From Iodobacter fluviatilis (GTDB lineage Bacteria; Pseudomonadota; Gammaproteobacteria; Burkholderiales; Chitinibacteraceae): 64,000 bases of DNA. The DNA is taken from NCBI RefSeq assembly GCF_004194535.1, contig NZ_CP025781.1, forward strand, positions 372,001 to 436,000, read 5' to 3'. Both the position numbers and the translations under genes were made by a program. A model generated the notes under the pieces. That model did not search any database. It saw only the letters and a list, made by a program, of their open reading frames with translations, and was not told where the DNA came from. Of this stretch, positions 50,154 to 58,911 are shown piece after piece (positions within the stretch are counted from its first letter, which is position 1; each line of letters opens with the position of its first letter).

Positions 50154-50175
50154 AGGGCGCAGCTTGCTGCGCCCT
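50154..50175 (+). terminator. hairpin after rlmM (possible terminator)
   Basis: AGGGCGCAG-CTTG-CTGCGCCCT is a perfect 9-bp stem ten bases after the rlmM stop, but no T run follows, so it may be an attenuating or mRNA-stabilising stem. Confidence 0.5.
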
Positions 50176-50497
50176 GCTCCGTTTGGAGCCTATAAATACC
50201 CACCAAAAAAACTTGCCCAACAAGCGAGATTTTATTCCCCAGCAAGTTGGCACCCAACACCGTTTTTCCCGTCTTGGAATCGCTTAAGTAACGCAATCAA
50301 ATTAGCACCATTTGCAAAACACCTTTGCTGGGCACTCTATGCCATCAAGCATGCACGCTACAGCTTATTTATTAATTAAATATAATATAATATAGGCTAG
50401 CTACTCAATACGCAGGCGCTCAGTAAGAAACCCTCTATACTTACAAAACAATACAATAATAGATCTGCTAATCAGCATTTTTTAATTTATATTTTTA
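50176..50497. other. intergenic stretch without recognisable gene
   Basis: I see a short CTCCGTTTGGAG palindrome at its start and an AT-rich run (about 50363-50395, TATAATATAATATAG) that could act as a promoter. A short open frame (50164-50379) has no recognisable protein features. Confidence 0.4.
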
Positions 50498-50669
50498 CCT
50501 GATTAGGTCTCTTGCTCAGGTACCCTTGATTTGATAATCCGTATGACATAAATTCAGACGGTCTAAGCGGTTTTGAATTAGGGGGAGCTTAGTCAACACA
50601 TGCTGCATACCTTACTCAAGCCAAACCACGCCCGTATGGGCGCTTGCCTGAGCAAGAGACATAATCAGG
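50498..50669 (+). repeat. 172-bp palindromic element/structured leader upstream of mscL
   Basis: 23-bp inverted repeats with one mismatch (50498-50520 and 50647-50669; the left arm contains GTCTCTTGCTCAGG) enclose 126 bp with further pairing, including CGCCCGTATGGGCG near 50629-50642. Its 3' arm ends 57 bp before the mscL start. It is either a short non-autonomous element or a structured 5' leader; I could not assign it to a known RNA class. Confidence 0.6.
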
Positions 50670-50726
50670 ATCAAGTATTTTTAAGTGAGTTCTTCATTGT
50701 TAGTCACTAAGCAACAGGGGTATCGC

Positions 50727-51152
50727 ATGTTTAAAGAATTCAAAGAATTTGCAATCCGCGGTAACGTAATCGATTTAGCCGTCGGTATTATCATTGGTGC
50801 GGCTTTTGGCAAGATTGTTGATTCACTGGTTAAAGATATCATCTTGCCGCCCATTGCGATGCTGATGGGTAAGGTTGATTTTGCTAATTTGTATTTGTTG
50901 CTTTCTGAGGGTAAAACACCCGCCCCTTATGCAACACTAGATGCCGCACAAAAAGCCGGAGCCGTGACCCTTAATTACGGCGTATTTATCAATGTATTGA
51001 TTAGCTTTATCATCGTTACATTCGCTGTTTTTTTAGTCATTAAAGGCATAAACAATATGAAACGTGAAGAAACAATTACTCCAGCCGCCCCTGCTGCCAC
51101 ACCAGAAGATATCGAGCTATTACGTGAGATTAGAGATTTACTTAAAAAATAA
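50727..51152 (+). CDS. mscL: large-conductance mechanosensitive channel MscL
   Basis: MscL forms a pentameric inner-membrane pore that opens under hypo-osmotic tension. The 141-aa product has the canonical N-terminus [22 protein letters not shown]1 ([21 protein letters not shown]), a periplasmic loop, TM2 ([22 protein letters not shown]) and the C-terminal bundle ([15 protein letters not shown]). The start at 50727 has AGGGG with good spacing; the frame open upstream (from 50685) is not conserved-looking. The 172-bp palindromic element lies in its leader. Confidence 0.97.
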   Translation: MFKEFKEFAIRGNVIDLAVGIIIGAAFGKIVDSLVKDIILPPIAMLMGKVDFANLYLLLSEGKTPAPYATLDAAQKAGAVTLNYGVFINVLISFIIVTFAVFLVIKGINNMKREETITPAAPAATPEDIELLREIRDLLKK

Positions 51153-51392
51153 CCGTATCGCATTAGCCGCTATTTTTTAATGACTCCCCGTCCTGTTACT
51201 AAAGAATGGGAAATCCTCTATAAAGAAGGTAAAGGGGGTTTATTTTTCCATGCCAAACACCTACAAGGATAAACGAGCCCGCTTTGCAAATACATAAATG
51301 AATACAATTGGAATGATTTCATTTTTCGCCCTACTTAAACCATATATGACTAAAGCGCATGGCTCTGAATGAATTAAATTTCTTGCATGCAA
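51153..51392. other. intergenic stretch without recognisable gene
   Basis: This AT-rich sequence follows mscL. I see no convincing coding frame, RNA or strong terminator; GGGAAATCC and TTCATTTTT runs are not organised into a clear stem. Confidence 0.4.
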
Positions 51393-51509
51393 TCAGTACT
51401 CATTTTTCAAGCGCATATCTTCTTTAACATTAAGCACATCCACCTTTAGCAAGGAGCTGACTTCAAGCTTGTTGCTTTCAACGACTGGCACAATGGGCTC
51501 CTGAGCCAT
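51393..51509 (-). CDS. possible small ORF, 38 aa
   Basis: A minus-strand ATG at 51507-51509 opens a 38-codon frame (MAQEPIVPVVESNKLEVSSL, ending in DVLNVKEDMRLKNEY) with a stop at 51393. The ordered, charged C-terminus looks protein-like. There is no strong Shine-Dalgarno, and it lies just downstream of a decayed GGDEF gene on the same strand. It may be a real small gene or the tail of a lost one. Confidence 0.3.
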   Translation of the reverse strand: MAQEPIVPVVESNKLEVSSLLKVDVLNVKEDMRLKNEY

Positions 51510-51527
51510 CTGTGGTTTACCAGCGAT

Positions 51528-52327
51528 TCACACCTTATTACGCCCAGTGCGTTTGGCCTCTAGCAAGGCCATATCGGCGGTATGCACCAGCTCATTAAAT
51601 TCTATGGGGCCAAACACCGTTGCCAAACCAAAACTTGCCGTAAATACAGGTAAGCCCGCAATGGCAATTCGACACTCCAAGGCAGCACGGACCCTTTCTA
51701 AGCCACATAACGCGCCCGCCTCATCGGTATTTGGAAACACCACCACCAAAGCGCACCACCATATCGCCAGGACGTAATGCTTCTTGCAGTACTCTGGCAA
51801 ATAAGCGTAAAGCTCTATCACCCGTATCATGGCCATAACTATCATTTAAACGCTTAAAATGATCAATATCCGCAAAAGCAACACAAGTTGCTCGGGTAAA
51901 GCCAGTGCACGGGCGGCTTGGTTTTCTAAGCTGCGGCGATTCAGTAACCCCGTTAAAGGATCGGTACGCGCTTGCAATTGCGATTCGCTCATGACCCGTA
52001 ACACCCCAAACGCATGCCTGCATGGGCTGCAATCGCAGTAGCACGCAGCATTTCTGCCTCATCTGGCAACTGCCCCGCCAACCCAACAATATGCAAAACA
52101 CCCACCGCTTGGCCAATACTGGCCAGCGGAATACACACAGCCGAGCAATCGCCACTTTCCCTGCCACGCATATAGCGACACACGTCTAAGGCTGAGTCAT
52201 CATTAAATTTTTGCACCTGCCCACGCCGAAACGCGAGGCACTGCTCTGGCGATTTCACCCCACAGCCACAACTTGCATTGTAATTTTTACTCTGGGACAT
52301 AATCTGCAAGCGCTTCATCTTTTTCAT
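51528..52327 (-). pseudogene. decayed GAF-like + GGDEF diguanylate cyclase
   Basis: Pieces of one protein are spread over three frames. The N-terminus has a cysteine-rich segment (CGCGVKSPEQCLAF) and a GAF-like part (VCIPLASIGQAVGVLHIVGL). A GGDEF domain follows with TDPLTGLLNRRSLE, FADIDHFKRLNDSYGHDTGD, and the tail VVVFPNTDEAG to TGRNKV. The frames are joined by apparent single-base losses (a G4 near 52011 and a C3 near 51896). In addition, about 14 bases are missing exactly where GEEF should follow RFGG (near 51745). Without GGEEF the domain cannot make c-di-GMP even if the frames were repaired. Confidence 0.8.
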
Positions 52328-52371
52328 GAGTATTTTGTTTGCGCAGCCCTTGCTAACGCTACAATACGGCC

Positions 52372-53079
52372 ATGAACAGACCCATTCACTTACGCATCCG
52401 CCAATTTATTTTGGACGGCATTAAAGAGCGCCGCTTTTTACCTGGCGCAAAAATCCCTACCGAAGCCGAACTGGTGCTTCAATTTGGGGTATCCAGAATG
52501 ACCGTGAATAAAGCCGTCCGAGATTTAGCATCTGAAGGCGTGCTAATCCGCTTTGCTGGGGATGGCACTTATGTAGCCGAGCGCAAGGCTGAATCACCGC
52601 TATTGGATGTCAATAATATCGCTGAAGAAATCCAAGGCCGTGGGCATCGCTACCGCGCCGCTATTATCTTGCTGCGCGCCGAACCGGCCTCAACAGAAGT
52701 GGCGCTCTGGCTGGGGTTAGCGAGCGGTACCGAGTTGTTTCATTCCATCATTGTGCATTTTGAAAACGAGATGGCCATTCAGATTGAAGACCGCTACGTT
52801 AACCCAGCCTTTGCTCCTGATTACTTGCAGCAAGATTTTAGCAATGAAACACCGAACGCCTATCTAATGCGTAGCTGCCCGTTATCTGACATCGAGCACA
52901 CTGTAGAAGCAGTTCTTCCTACGGCGGCCGAGCAAGCACTGCTCAATATCAGCGAAGGTGAACCCTGCCTGCGCGTACTGCGCCGTACTTGGTCACATAA
53001 ACATCTGGTTAGCTTTAGCCGTCTGCTCCACCCTGGCAGCAGCTATAAGCTACGCTCGCAAACACGAGTAAAGAAATAA
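52372..53079 (+). CDS. hutC: GntR/UTRA regulator, HutC-like (histidine utilisation repressor)
   Basis: The 235-aa protein has a GntR winged helix at residues 1-70 (IPTEAELVLQFGVSRMTVNKAVRDLASEG) and a UTRA ligand domain (about 90-230). Features typical of HutC are GRGHRYRA, FENEMAIQIEDRYVNP, and SDIEHTVEAVLPTAAEQALL with LRRTW. HutC represses hut genes until urocanate binds. No hut genes are in the window, so the targets must be elsewhere, or the specificity differs. It is convergent with fumarase and divergent from the decayed GGDEF gene. Confidence 0.85.
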   Translation: MNRPIHLRIRQFILDGIKERRFLPGAKIPTEAELVLQFGVSRMTVNKAVRDLASEGVLIRFAGDGTYVAERKAESPLLDVNNIAEEIQGRGHRYRAAIILLRAEPASTEVALWLGLASGTELFHSIIVHFENEMAIQIEDRYVNPAFAPDYLQQDFSNETPNAYLMRSCPLSDIEHTVEAVLPTAAEQALLNISEGEPCLRVLRRTWSHKHLVSFSRLLHPGSSYKLRSQTRVKK

Positions 53080-53150
53080 GGCGGATCCCAATAGCCAATC
53101 CGCAAAGCGCCCTCTATCACACCCTAAGTCTGCATTACATTTTTACAAGT

Positions 53151-53195
53151 AAAAACACCCCAAGCGTGTAGACAAGTATCCATACGCTTGGGGTG
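53151..53195 (-). terminator. terminator of the fumarase gene
   Basis: CACCCCAAGCGT (53156-53167) pairs with ACGCTTGGGGTG (53184-53195). Read on the minus strand, the stem is followed by TTTTT, so it ends fumarase transcription and may also stop hutC from the other side. Confidence 0.8.
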
Positions 53196-53230
53196 ATTAC
53201 TTTGCATAAACCTTACTGTAGTTAAATCAA

Positions 53231-54748
53231 TCAACCCACCACTGGGATCTTGCCGATTTTAGCCTGCCAGATTTTTGGCGCAGTGGCGTGTACAGAAACG
53301 CCTTGCGAATCTACCGCCACAGTAACCGGCATGTCGACGACATCGAACTCGTAAATGGCTTCCATGCCCAAATCAGCAAAGCCGACCACGCGGCTGGCCT
53401 TGATGGCTTTAGATACCAGATAAGCAGCACCGCCTACGGCCATCAGGTAAACCGATTGATGCTTTTTGATGGCTTCCAGCCCTGCTGGGCCGCGCTCTGC
53501 CTTACCAATCATGCCCAAGAGGCCGGTTTCGGCTAGCACTTGCTCGGTAAACTTATCCATCCGCGTGGCGGTGGTTGGGCCGGCTGGGCCGACTATTTCA
53601 TCACGCACTGGGTCTACGGGGCCTACGTAGTAGATAAAGCGGCCAGCAAAATCAACCGGCAGTTTTTCACCTTTATTGAGCATCTCCACCATACGCTTGT
53701 GCGCGGCATCGCGGCCGGTGAGCATTTTGCCGTTGAGGAGCAACGTTTGGCCTGGCTTCCAGCTGGCAACATCCTCACGGGTTACAGTGTTCAGATCGAT
53801 ACGGATCGATTCTGCCGAAGGTGTCCACGTTACATCGGGCCAGTCTTCCAGCTTCGGCGTTTCCAATACGGCTGGGCCGCTGCCATCTAAGGTGAAATGC
53901 ACATGGCGAGTGGCGGCGCAGTTGGGGATCATAGCAATCGGCAAGCTGGCGGCGTGGGTTGGGTAGTCTTTGATTTTGACATCCAGCACGGTGGCGAGGC
54001 CGCCCAAGCCTTGTGCGCCAATACCCAACGCGTTTACTTTTTCGTATAACTCGATGCGCAATTCTTCGCTGCGGGTTTGTGCGCCACGCTCGATCAGCTC
54101 TTGAATATCGATGGATTCCATCAACGCTTCTTTGGCCATCAGCATGGCTTTTTCTGCCGTACCGCCGATGCCAATCCCTAGCATGCCTGGCGGACACCAG
54201 CCTGCGCCCATTTGCGGCACAGTTTTAAGCACCCAATCCACAATCGAATCAGAAGGGTTGAGCATGGCGAATTTAGATTTATTCTCTGAGCCGCCGCCCT
54301 TGGCCGCGATATCGACGTGGACTTTATCACCCTCAACAATCTCGTAATGGATCACCGCCGGCGTATTGTCTTTGGTGTTTTGGCGCTTGCCTGCTGGGTC
54401 TTGCAAGATAGACGCACGCAGCTTGTTATCTGGGTGCAGATAGGCGCGGCGCACGCCTTCGTTAATCATATCGGTGAGGCTCATGGTCGCATCGGCCCAC
54501 TGCACATTCATGCCGACGCGTACAAAACAGGTAACGATGCCGGTATCTTGGCAAATAGGGCGATGGCCTTCGGCGCACATGCGGCTATTGGTTAGGATTT
54601 GCGCAATAGCGTCTTTTGCGGCAGGCGATTCTTCTTTCTCGTAAGCTTTGCCTAAGGCTTGGATATAGTCTTTAGGGTGGTAGTAGCTAATATATTGCAA
54701 GCTATCGCTGATGCTATCGATTAAATCTTGCTGGCGTATCGTCGTCAT
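53231..54748 (-). CDS. class I fumarate hydratase ([4Fe-4S])
   Basis: This TCA-cycle enzyme reversibly hydrates fumarate to malate. The 505-aa single-chain protein has an N-terminal catalytic domain with the Fe-S cysteines in EGHRPICQDTGIV, QMGAGWCPPGM and PNCAATRHVHF. A C-terminal fumA/B-type domain shows GKMLTGRDAAHKRM, YYVGPVDP and GPAGPTTATRMD. The length fits iron-dependent class I fumarases, which are oxygen-sensitive. The start is the ATG at 54748 with a GGGAGCC-like site upstream. It is monocistronic. Confidence 0.95.
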   Translation of the reverse strand: MTTIRQQDLIDSISDSLQYISYYHPKDYIQALGKAYEKEESPAAKDAIAQILTNSRMCAEGHRPICQDTGIVTCFVRVGMNVQWADATMSLTDMINEGVRRAYLHPDNKLRASILQDPAGKRQNTKDNTPAVIHYEIVEGDKVHVDIAAKGGGSENKSKFAMLNPSDSIVDWVLKTVPQMGAGWCPPGMLGIGIGGTAEKAMLMAKEALMESIDIQELIERGAQTRSEELRIELYEKVNALGIGAQGLGGLATVLDVKIKDYPTHAASLPIAMIPNCAATRHVHFTLDGSGPAVLETPKLEDWPDVTWTPSAESIRIDLNTVTREDVASWKPGQTLLLNGKMLTGRDAAHKRMVEMLNKGEKLPVDFAGRFIYYVGPVDPVRDEIVGPAGPTTATRMDKFTEQVLAETGLLGMIGKAERGPAGLEAIKKHQSVYLMAVGGAAYLVSKAIKASRVVGFADLGMEAIYEFDVVDMPVTVAVDSQGVSVHATAPKIWQAKIGKIPVVG

Positions 54749-54970
54749 CTCTTGGCTCCCTATATGCTCGGGCTTTTACTAAGAAGCCCCAATTGTAGCG
54801 CAAGCCTGCCAATGAAAAATATTAGCACAAACAGCCAAGGCTAAATTTGCCCCAATATCATCTAGATGCAATACACTTCCATTACAATACCTTTTATTAT
54901 TCTTACAAGCTAAATGCCTATGCTTGATCGAGATTCTGGCACCGCCCTCTGGCGACAAATTGAGTTAATC

Positions 54971-55027
54971 CTAGCAGCCTGTCGGACTTAAGACTGATCT
55001 ACTACGGAAAAGCCGGATTTGGCCATA
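54971..55027. mobile_element. truncated MITE, subtype B end
   Basis: The 57 bases starting CTAGCAGCCTGTCGGACTTA match the reverse complement of the right end of the element at 55296-55463 with one substitution, then stop abruptly inside regulator coding sequence. Only one terminal repeat remains. Confidence 0.75.
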
Positions 55028-55295
55028 AAATTTTGCGCGATCGCCTGCCCAATGAAACCGATCTAGCCACACGCTTTGCCGTCAATCGCCACACGATTCG
55101 CCGAGCTTTGCAAGCCATAGAAGCGCAGGGCTTAGTCAGAATTGAGCAAGGACGTGGCACTTTTGTTCAAGAAGAGCTGATTGATTACCAGCTTGGCCGC
55201 CGCACACGCTTTTCGCATAGCTTACAAAAGCAGTACCTTGCGGGACAAAGCCAAGTTTTACACGTTAAAACTGAAGCAGCCACCCCAATATCAAC

Positions 55296-55463
55296 CTAGC
55301 AGCCTGTCGGACTTAAGCGATCGTAGCGAGGGAAAGACCGGTTTGAGACAGATTTCGCGGGTTTTTGAGGCGAATAGCTGGCTATTCAACGAGAAAATGC
55401 GTGAAGTATGGCCAAATACGGCTTTTCCGTAGTAGATCAGTCTTAAGTCCGACAGGCTGCTAG
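55296..55463. mobile_element. 168-bp MITE-like element, subtype B
   Basis: It has CTAG flanks and the same terminal repeats as the subtype A copies and exactly the same length. The interior sequence is different, carrying an apex GAATAGCTGGCTATTC instead of the AATAAC/GTTATT apex. No transposase is encoded. It lies inside the phnF-like regulator remnant. Confidence 0.82.
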
Positions 55464-55691
55464 CGCTCAAAGCCTTTGGCATTCACCAATGCCAGCGTAA
55501 ATCATCCCGCATCAGCGCACGCCTGCCAGAAAGTGGCCAGGCACAGCTTTTATCACAAACCAAATTTCAGCCGCTTCTTTGCGTAGAAAGCGTTTACAGT
55601 GATGCAGACAGCCAGATTATTGAGTATGGCATTACCCATTTCACCGGCGATGCGGTGCAAATTTATTTAGAAGCCGAAACATTTTAAACCG

Positions 55692-56474
55692 ATGCCCATG
55701 ACACCCAAGCCCTTACGCCGATTCATTGCCCTAAACCAAGCATTAGGTTGGATGGAAGACGCCAGCCTGCCGTTTTTGCAAAGCACACTGGGGCCAGCTG
55801 CGGTGCAGATCAGCGAGGAAGCGATCTGCATAGACGCAAGTATCGATGCAAAAACGCTTGAAAACGCCTTAGAGCAGGCCGCAATCAAGATGCGGGACTC
55901 AGGATGGATTACCGGCTGGCGTAACGAGCGCTACACCGTGTTTGCACGCGATCAAGCGGGTGATCTAGATTTATCCCAGCCGCTATTTCAGCTAGAACGC
56001 GCCGCCTTTCGCCGCTTTGGCCTCACCAGCCGCGCCGTGCATATCAACGGCTACACAGCCAAGGCTGAGCTATGGATCGCCCAGCGCGCCAGCAATAAAG
56101 CCATCGATCCTAATAAGCTCGACAACCTCGCCGCAGGCGGCATCTCCGCCGGTGAAAACATCTGGGACTGTGTAATCAGAGAGCTAAGCGAAGAAGCGGG
56201 CATCCCCGCCCAACTCGCCAGCAAGGCTGTTTCCAGCGGCAAGCTGCGCACCACTCGGCAAGAGGCTGATGGCTGGCATGATGAAATCATCTACACCTAC
56301 GATTTACAGCTAGCTGATGATTTTCTACCTAAGAATACTGACAGCGAAGTCGCAGGTTTTCAGCGCTTTCGCTTTGAGCAGATTGAGGCGATTTTACCGA
56401 GGATGACCTTAGATGCGGCAGCGGTGACGCAGGCGTTTTTGGAACAACGAGGCATTAATAATGCAGAAGGCTAA
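55692..56474 (+). CDS. NUDIX hydrolase with N-terminal DUF4743 domain
   Basis: The 260-aa protein has an N-terminal DUF4743-like domain (about 1-120, WITGWRNERYTVF and FQLERAAFRRFGLTSRAVHINGY). A NUDIX domain follows whose box GISAGENIWDCVIRELSEEAGI (about 150-171, split here for length) has the G-x5-E and RE-x2-EE catalytic residues. Relatives are the plant and fungal TPK-linked NUDIX proteins and bacterial homologues that clean up damaged thiamine diphosphate. That role is inference here. The start is the ATG at 55692 or 55698, four or more bases after the dead regulator's stop. Confidence 0.88.
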   Translation: MPMTPKPLRRFIALNQALGWMEDASLPFLQSTLGPAAVQISEEAICIDASIDAKTLENALEQAAIKMRDSGWITGWRNERYTVFARDQAGDLDLSQPLFQLERAAFRRFGLTSRAVHINGYTAKAELWIAQRASNKAIDPNKLDNLAAGGISAGENIWDCVIRELSEEAGIPAQLASKAVSSGKLRTTRQEADGWHDEIIYTYDLQLADDFLPKNTDSEVAGFQRFRFEQIEAILPRMTLDAAAVTQAFLEQRGINNAEG

Positions 56475-56565
56475 AACGAGAAAGCTCCAATTAATTCGTC
56501 ATCCCCGAATGCTTTTGTCGGAGGTCCAGAGCAGGTATGGCAAAACAAAACAGATCTGAGTGTCC

Positions 56566-57318
56566 CTAAATTAAATCATCTAAAAGCGCAGCTGGAGGCA
56601 AGAAGGCTTTCCAAAATGCCACATCATATTTCCACCAAGCATGCCCGCCCATAGGCACAATACCGCCATTAACTTGGTAATAATAGGCAGGTTTTAATTC
56701 CATCGAAAATAAAGAAGCAGTTATTTCATTTGGGATAATAAAATCAGCAGACAAAGCCCCCATATAGGAAAAAAACAAATCTTCACTAGATCCTGTATTT
56801 AAAAATACAGAAACCGCCACAGGGAACTCATTTAATAAAGAGAGGCATTTTTTTACTCTGCGCAAGCTTAAACCACCGTTACCTACATAAACCTTAACCC
56901 GCTTCCCAAACTCGCCCTCAAACCGGCCAAGATTCACAAACAGCTCATTACCATCCGGCCAAGGCGCACCGATGTAATCAAAAGGTTTGCTCATCCATAC
57001 ATCCAAATCATCGCGCAAAACAATGGCATCTGTTTGTAGGATTAAAATAAAGTCATAAGCATCAAACCGTTGATAAAAATCATCAGCCAACAACAAGCGA
57101 TTGTAGCCAGTAATACTCTCGAAATAGTGATTTTCAAAAAAAGAAAAGGGAATATCAGGATAATTTTCTAGATAGTACGCACGCTCAATATTTTCTGGTG
57201 CAATAAATTGCACCTTTCGCCCAGTAAGTGCTCGCAAAGAAAAATCCAGAGAATATTTCTCTATTTCTGCAAGCGTAGACTTATATAGTGGAATAAGCAC
57301 AATGACTGGTTCTTGCAT
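56566..57318 (-). CDS. DUF5672 family glycosyltransferase-like protein
   Basis: The 250-aa protein resembles the DUF5672 family seen in glycan clusters. It has an N-terminal VIVLIPLYKSTL strand, a GT-A-like core YDFILILQTDAIVLRDDL with acidic residues, and DYIGAPWPDG, NGGLSLRRVKKCL and SSEDLFFSYM. NGGLSLR and EDLFF are the type of pattern found in GT-A transferases, so it probably adds a sugar, but donor and acceptor are unknown. It is the last gene of the minus-strand glycan island, 41 bp downstream of the aminotransferase gene. Confidence 0.78.
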   Translation of the reverse strand: MQEPVIVLIPLYKSTLAEIEKYSLDFSLRALTGRKVQFIAPENIERAYYLENYPDIPFSFFENHYFESITGYNRLLLADDFYQRFDAYDFILILQTDAIVLRDDLDVWMSKPFDYIGAPWPDGNELFVNLGRFEGEFGKRVKVYVGNGGLSLRRVKKCLSLLNEFPVAVSVFLNTGSSEDLFFSYMGALSADFIIPNEITASLFSMELKPAYYYQVNGGIVPMGGHAWWKYDVAFWKAFLPPAALLDDLI

Positions 57319-57359
57319 TAAAAAACCCTTTTGATCTGGCTAATAGCCAAATTAAAAAA

Positions 57360-58460
57360 TCACACTGCACATGCCCTTACCGCGGCAATTACCTGATTCA
57401 CATCGCTTTGGCTCATTGTTGGGCTTAAAGGCAAACTTAGCACTTGATGATGAATTTTCTCTGCAATGGGCAAGGATAATTGATTAAATTCTTTATAGGC
57501 ATTTTGCTGATGAGGAGCAATAGGGTAATGAATCATGGTGGCAATACCTAGCTCTGCAAGCTTATTTTGCAATTCATCTCTTTTTTCAGAGCGCAACACA
57601 TATAAATGCCAAACAGCTGAAATACCTTCTTCTACGCTGGGCAAATATAATGGCAGACCTTGCAATCCTTCAGTATATTGCTGCGCAATACGGCAACGCT
57701 GCTGAGTTTCTATATCTAAATGGGGAAGCTTCACACTAAGTAGTGCCGCTTGTAATTCATCTAAACGACAATTAAACCCCTGCTCCTCATTATAATATTT
57801 TACTTTTGAACCGTAATTCAAAAGCATACGCACCTTTTCTATCAGCTCAGCATCATTACTTGTTACAGCCCCAGCATCCCCTAATGCACCTAAATTTTTA
57901 CCTGGGTAAAAACTAAACCCCGCCGCATCCCCCAGCCCCCCTACTTTTCTACCTTTATACTCGGCACCGTGCGCCTGGGCAGCATCTTCAATCACTTTTA
58001 AATTATATTTACCGGCAATATCCATAATTGCATCCATATCGGCAGGCTGCCCATACAAATGCACGGCGATAATGGCTTTAGTACGTGGCGTAATCGCCGC
58101 TTCAATTAAAGCAGGATTAATATTATAGCTAGATTCAAGAGGCTCTACCGGCACAGGATCAGCTCCGGCATACGTAACAGCAAGCCAAGTGGCAATATAA
58201 GTGTTCGAGGGCACAATGACCTCGTCACCTACACCAATGCCGTAAGCACGCAAAATTAAATGCAGAGCATCCAAGCCATTACTCACACCTGCACAGTGTT
58301 GCACTTTGCAATATTGAGCAAATGAATCTTCAAAACATTTCAATTCTTTCCCTAAAATATACCACCCAGAATCTATAACCCGAGTACAAGCCTCAATTAA
58401 CTCTGCACGATATGTTTCATTATTTTTTTTTAAATCAAGAAAGGGAATCATTTTCAGCAT
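57360..58460 (-). CDS. DegT/DnrJ/EryC1/StrS sugar aminotransferase (FdtB/QdtB-like)
   Basis: This PLP enzyme aminates a dTDP-3-keto-6-deoxyhexose at C3. The 366-aa protein has [32 protein letters not shown]-like [53 protein letters not shown] (about 176-217, with the PLP lysine in PGKNLG) and [12 protein letters not shown]. It follows FdtC-like and FdtA-like genes with overlapping ends, a set known for dTDP-Fuc3NAc or dTDP-Qui3NAc synthesis. Start: ATG at 58460, or 58451 giving MIPFLDLK. Confidence 0.9.
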   Translation of the reverse strand: MLKMIPFLDLKKNNETYRAELIEACTRVIDSGWYILGKELKCFEDSFAQYCKVQHCAGVSNGLDALHLILRAYGIGVGDEVIVPSNTYIATWLAVTYAGADPVPVEPLESSYNINPALIEAAITPRTKAIIAVHLYGQPADMDAIMDIAGKYNLKVIEDAAQAHGAEYKGRKVGGLGDAAGFSFYPGKNLGALGDAGAVTSNDAELIEKVRMLLNYGSKVKYYNEEQGFNCRLDELQAALLSVKLPHLDIETQQRCRIAQQYTEGLQGLPLYLPSVEEGISAVWHLYVLRSEKRDELQNKLAELGIATMIHYPIAPHQQNAYKEFNQLSLPIAEKIHHQVLSLPLSPTMSQSDVNQVIAAVRACAV

Positions 58461-58911
58461 CTTTTATATTTATAAGCCGAGCGGGTACCCCCGCCACGAC
58501 AGCGTTTTTAGGCACGTTTTTTGTTACGACGGCCCCCGCACCTACCATTGCATTCTCACCAATAATGATGCCAGGTAAAATCACAGCTCCCGCCCCAATA
58601 GACGCGCCAGACTTTACAATCGCGCCTTCAAATTGAGGAGGGTACTGTTTTGATCTAGGGTATTTATCATTAGAAAATGTAACATTGGGCCCAATAAAGA
58701 CATCATTTTCAAGCCGAGTACCATCCCATAAATAGACTCCCGATTTAACGGTAACCCGATCGCCAATTTCAACATCATTTTCAATAAAACAATGGGCATT
58801 TATATTACAATCCATACCAATTTTTGCGCCGGGCAGCACAACGCAAAACTGCCATATATTTGTGCTCAATCCAATATTTTTAGACTGAACATCGCTAAGA
58901 TTATGAATCAT
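58435..58911 (-). CDS. hexapeptide-repeat sugar N-acetyltransferase (FdtC/QdtC-like)
   Basis: The 158-aa protein is a left-handed beta-helix acyltransferase with hexapeptide repeats ([61 protein letters not shown]) and the end motif [10 protein letters not shown]. It would acetylate the 3-amino group of the dTDP-sugar formed by the adjacent aminotransferase. It overlaps the upstream FdtA-like gene by 11 bp and the downstream gene by 26 bp, a tightly coupled operon. Confidence 0.9.
   Translation of the reverse strand: MIHNLSDVQSKNIGLSTNIWQFCVVLPGAKIGMDCNINAHCFIENDVEIGDRVTVKSGVYLWDGTRLENDVFIGPNVTFSNDKYPRSKQYPPQFEGAIVKSGASIGAGAVILPGIIIGENAMVGAGAVVTKNVPKNAVVAGVPARLINIKDAENDSLS

Larger units (their letters stand above)
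54914..55687 (+). pseudogene. phnF-type GntR/UTRA regulator interrupted by MITE sequences
   Basis: Parts of a PhnF-like regulator are readable in order. They are MLDRDSGTALWRQIELIL (from 54914/54920), then a truncated MITE, then RLPNETDLATRFAVNRHTIR and GLVRIEQGRGTFVQEE (winged helix). A full 168-bp MITE follows at 55296-55463, and then ALKAFGIHQCQRKSSRISAR, LPESGQAQLL and IIEYGITHFTGDAVQIYLE of the UTRA domain, stop at 55685-55687. About 13 codons between IELIL and RLPNET are lost, as is much of the UTRA domain. The two sides of the second insertion are also out of frame by one base. The gene is dead. Its original targets (phosphonate or other genes) are unknown. Confidence 0.82.

Noticed and set aside
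50498-50669. yybP-ykoY-type manganese riboswitch upstream of mscL
   Set aside because: GGGGAG and TCAACA strings occur, but only eight bases apart and without the expected flanking helices, and mscL is not a known target.
55033-55299. Stand-alone 88-aa GntR regulator
   Set aside because: It lacks the N-terminal helix, which lies before the truncated MITE, and is cut by the second MITE; it is part of one dead gene.
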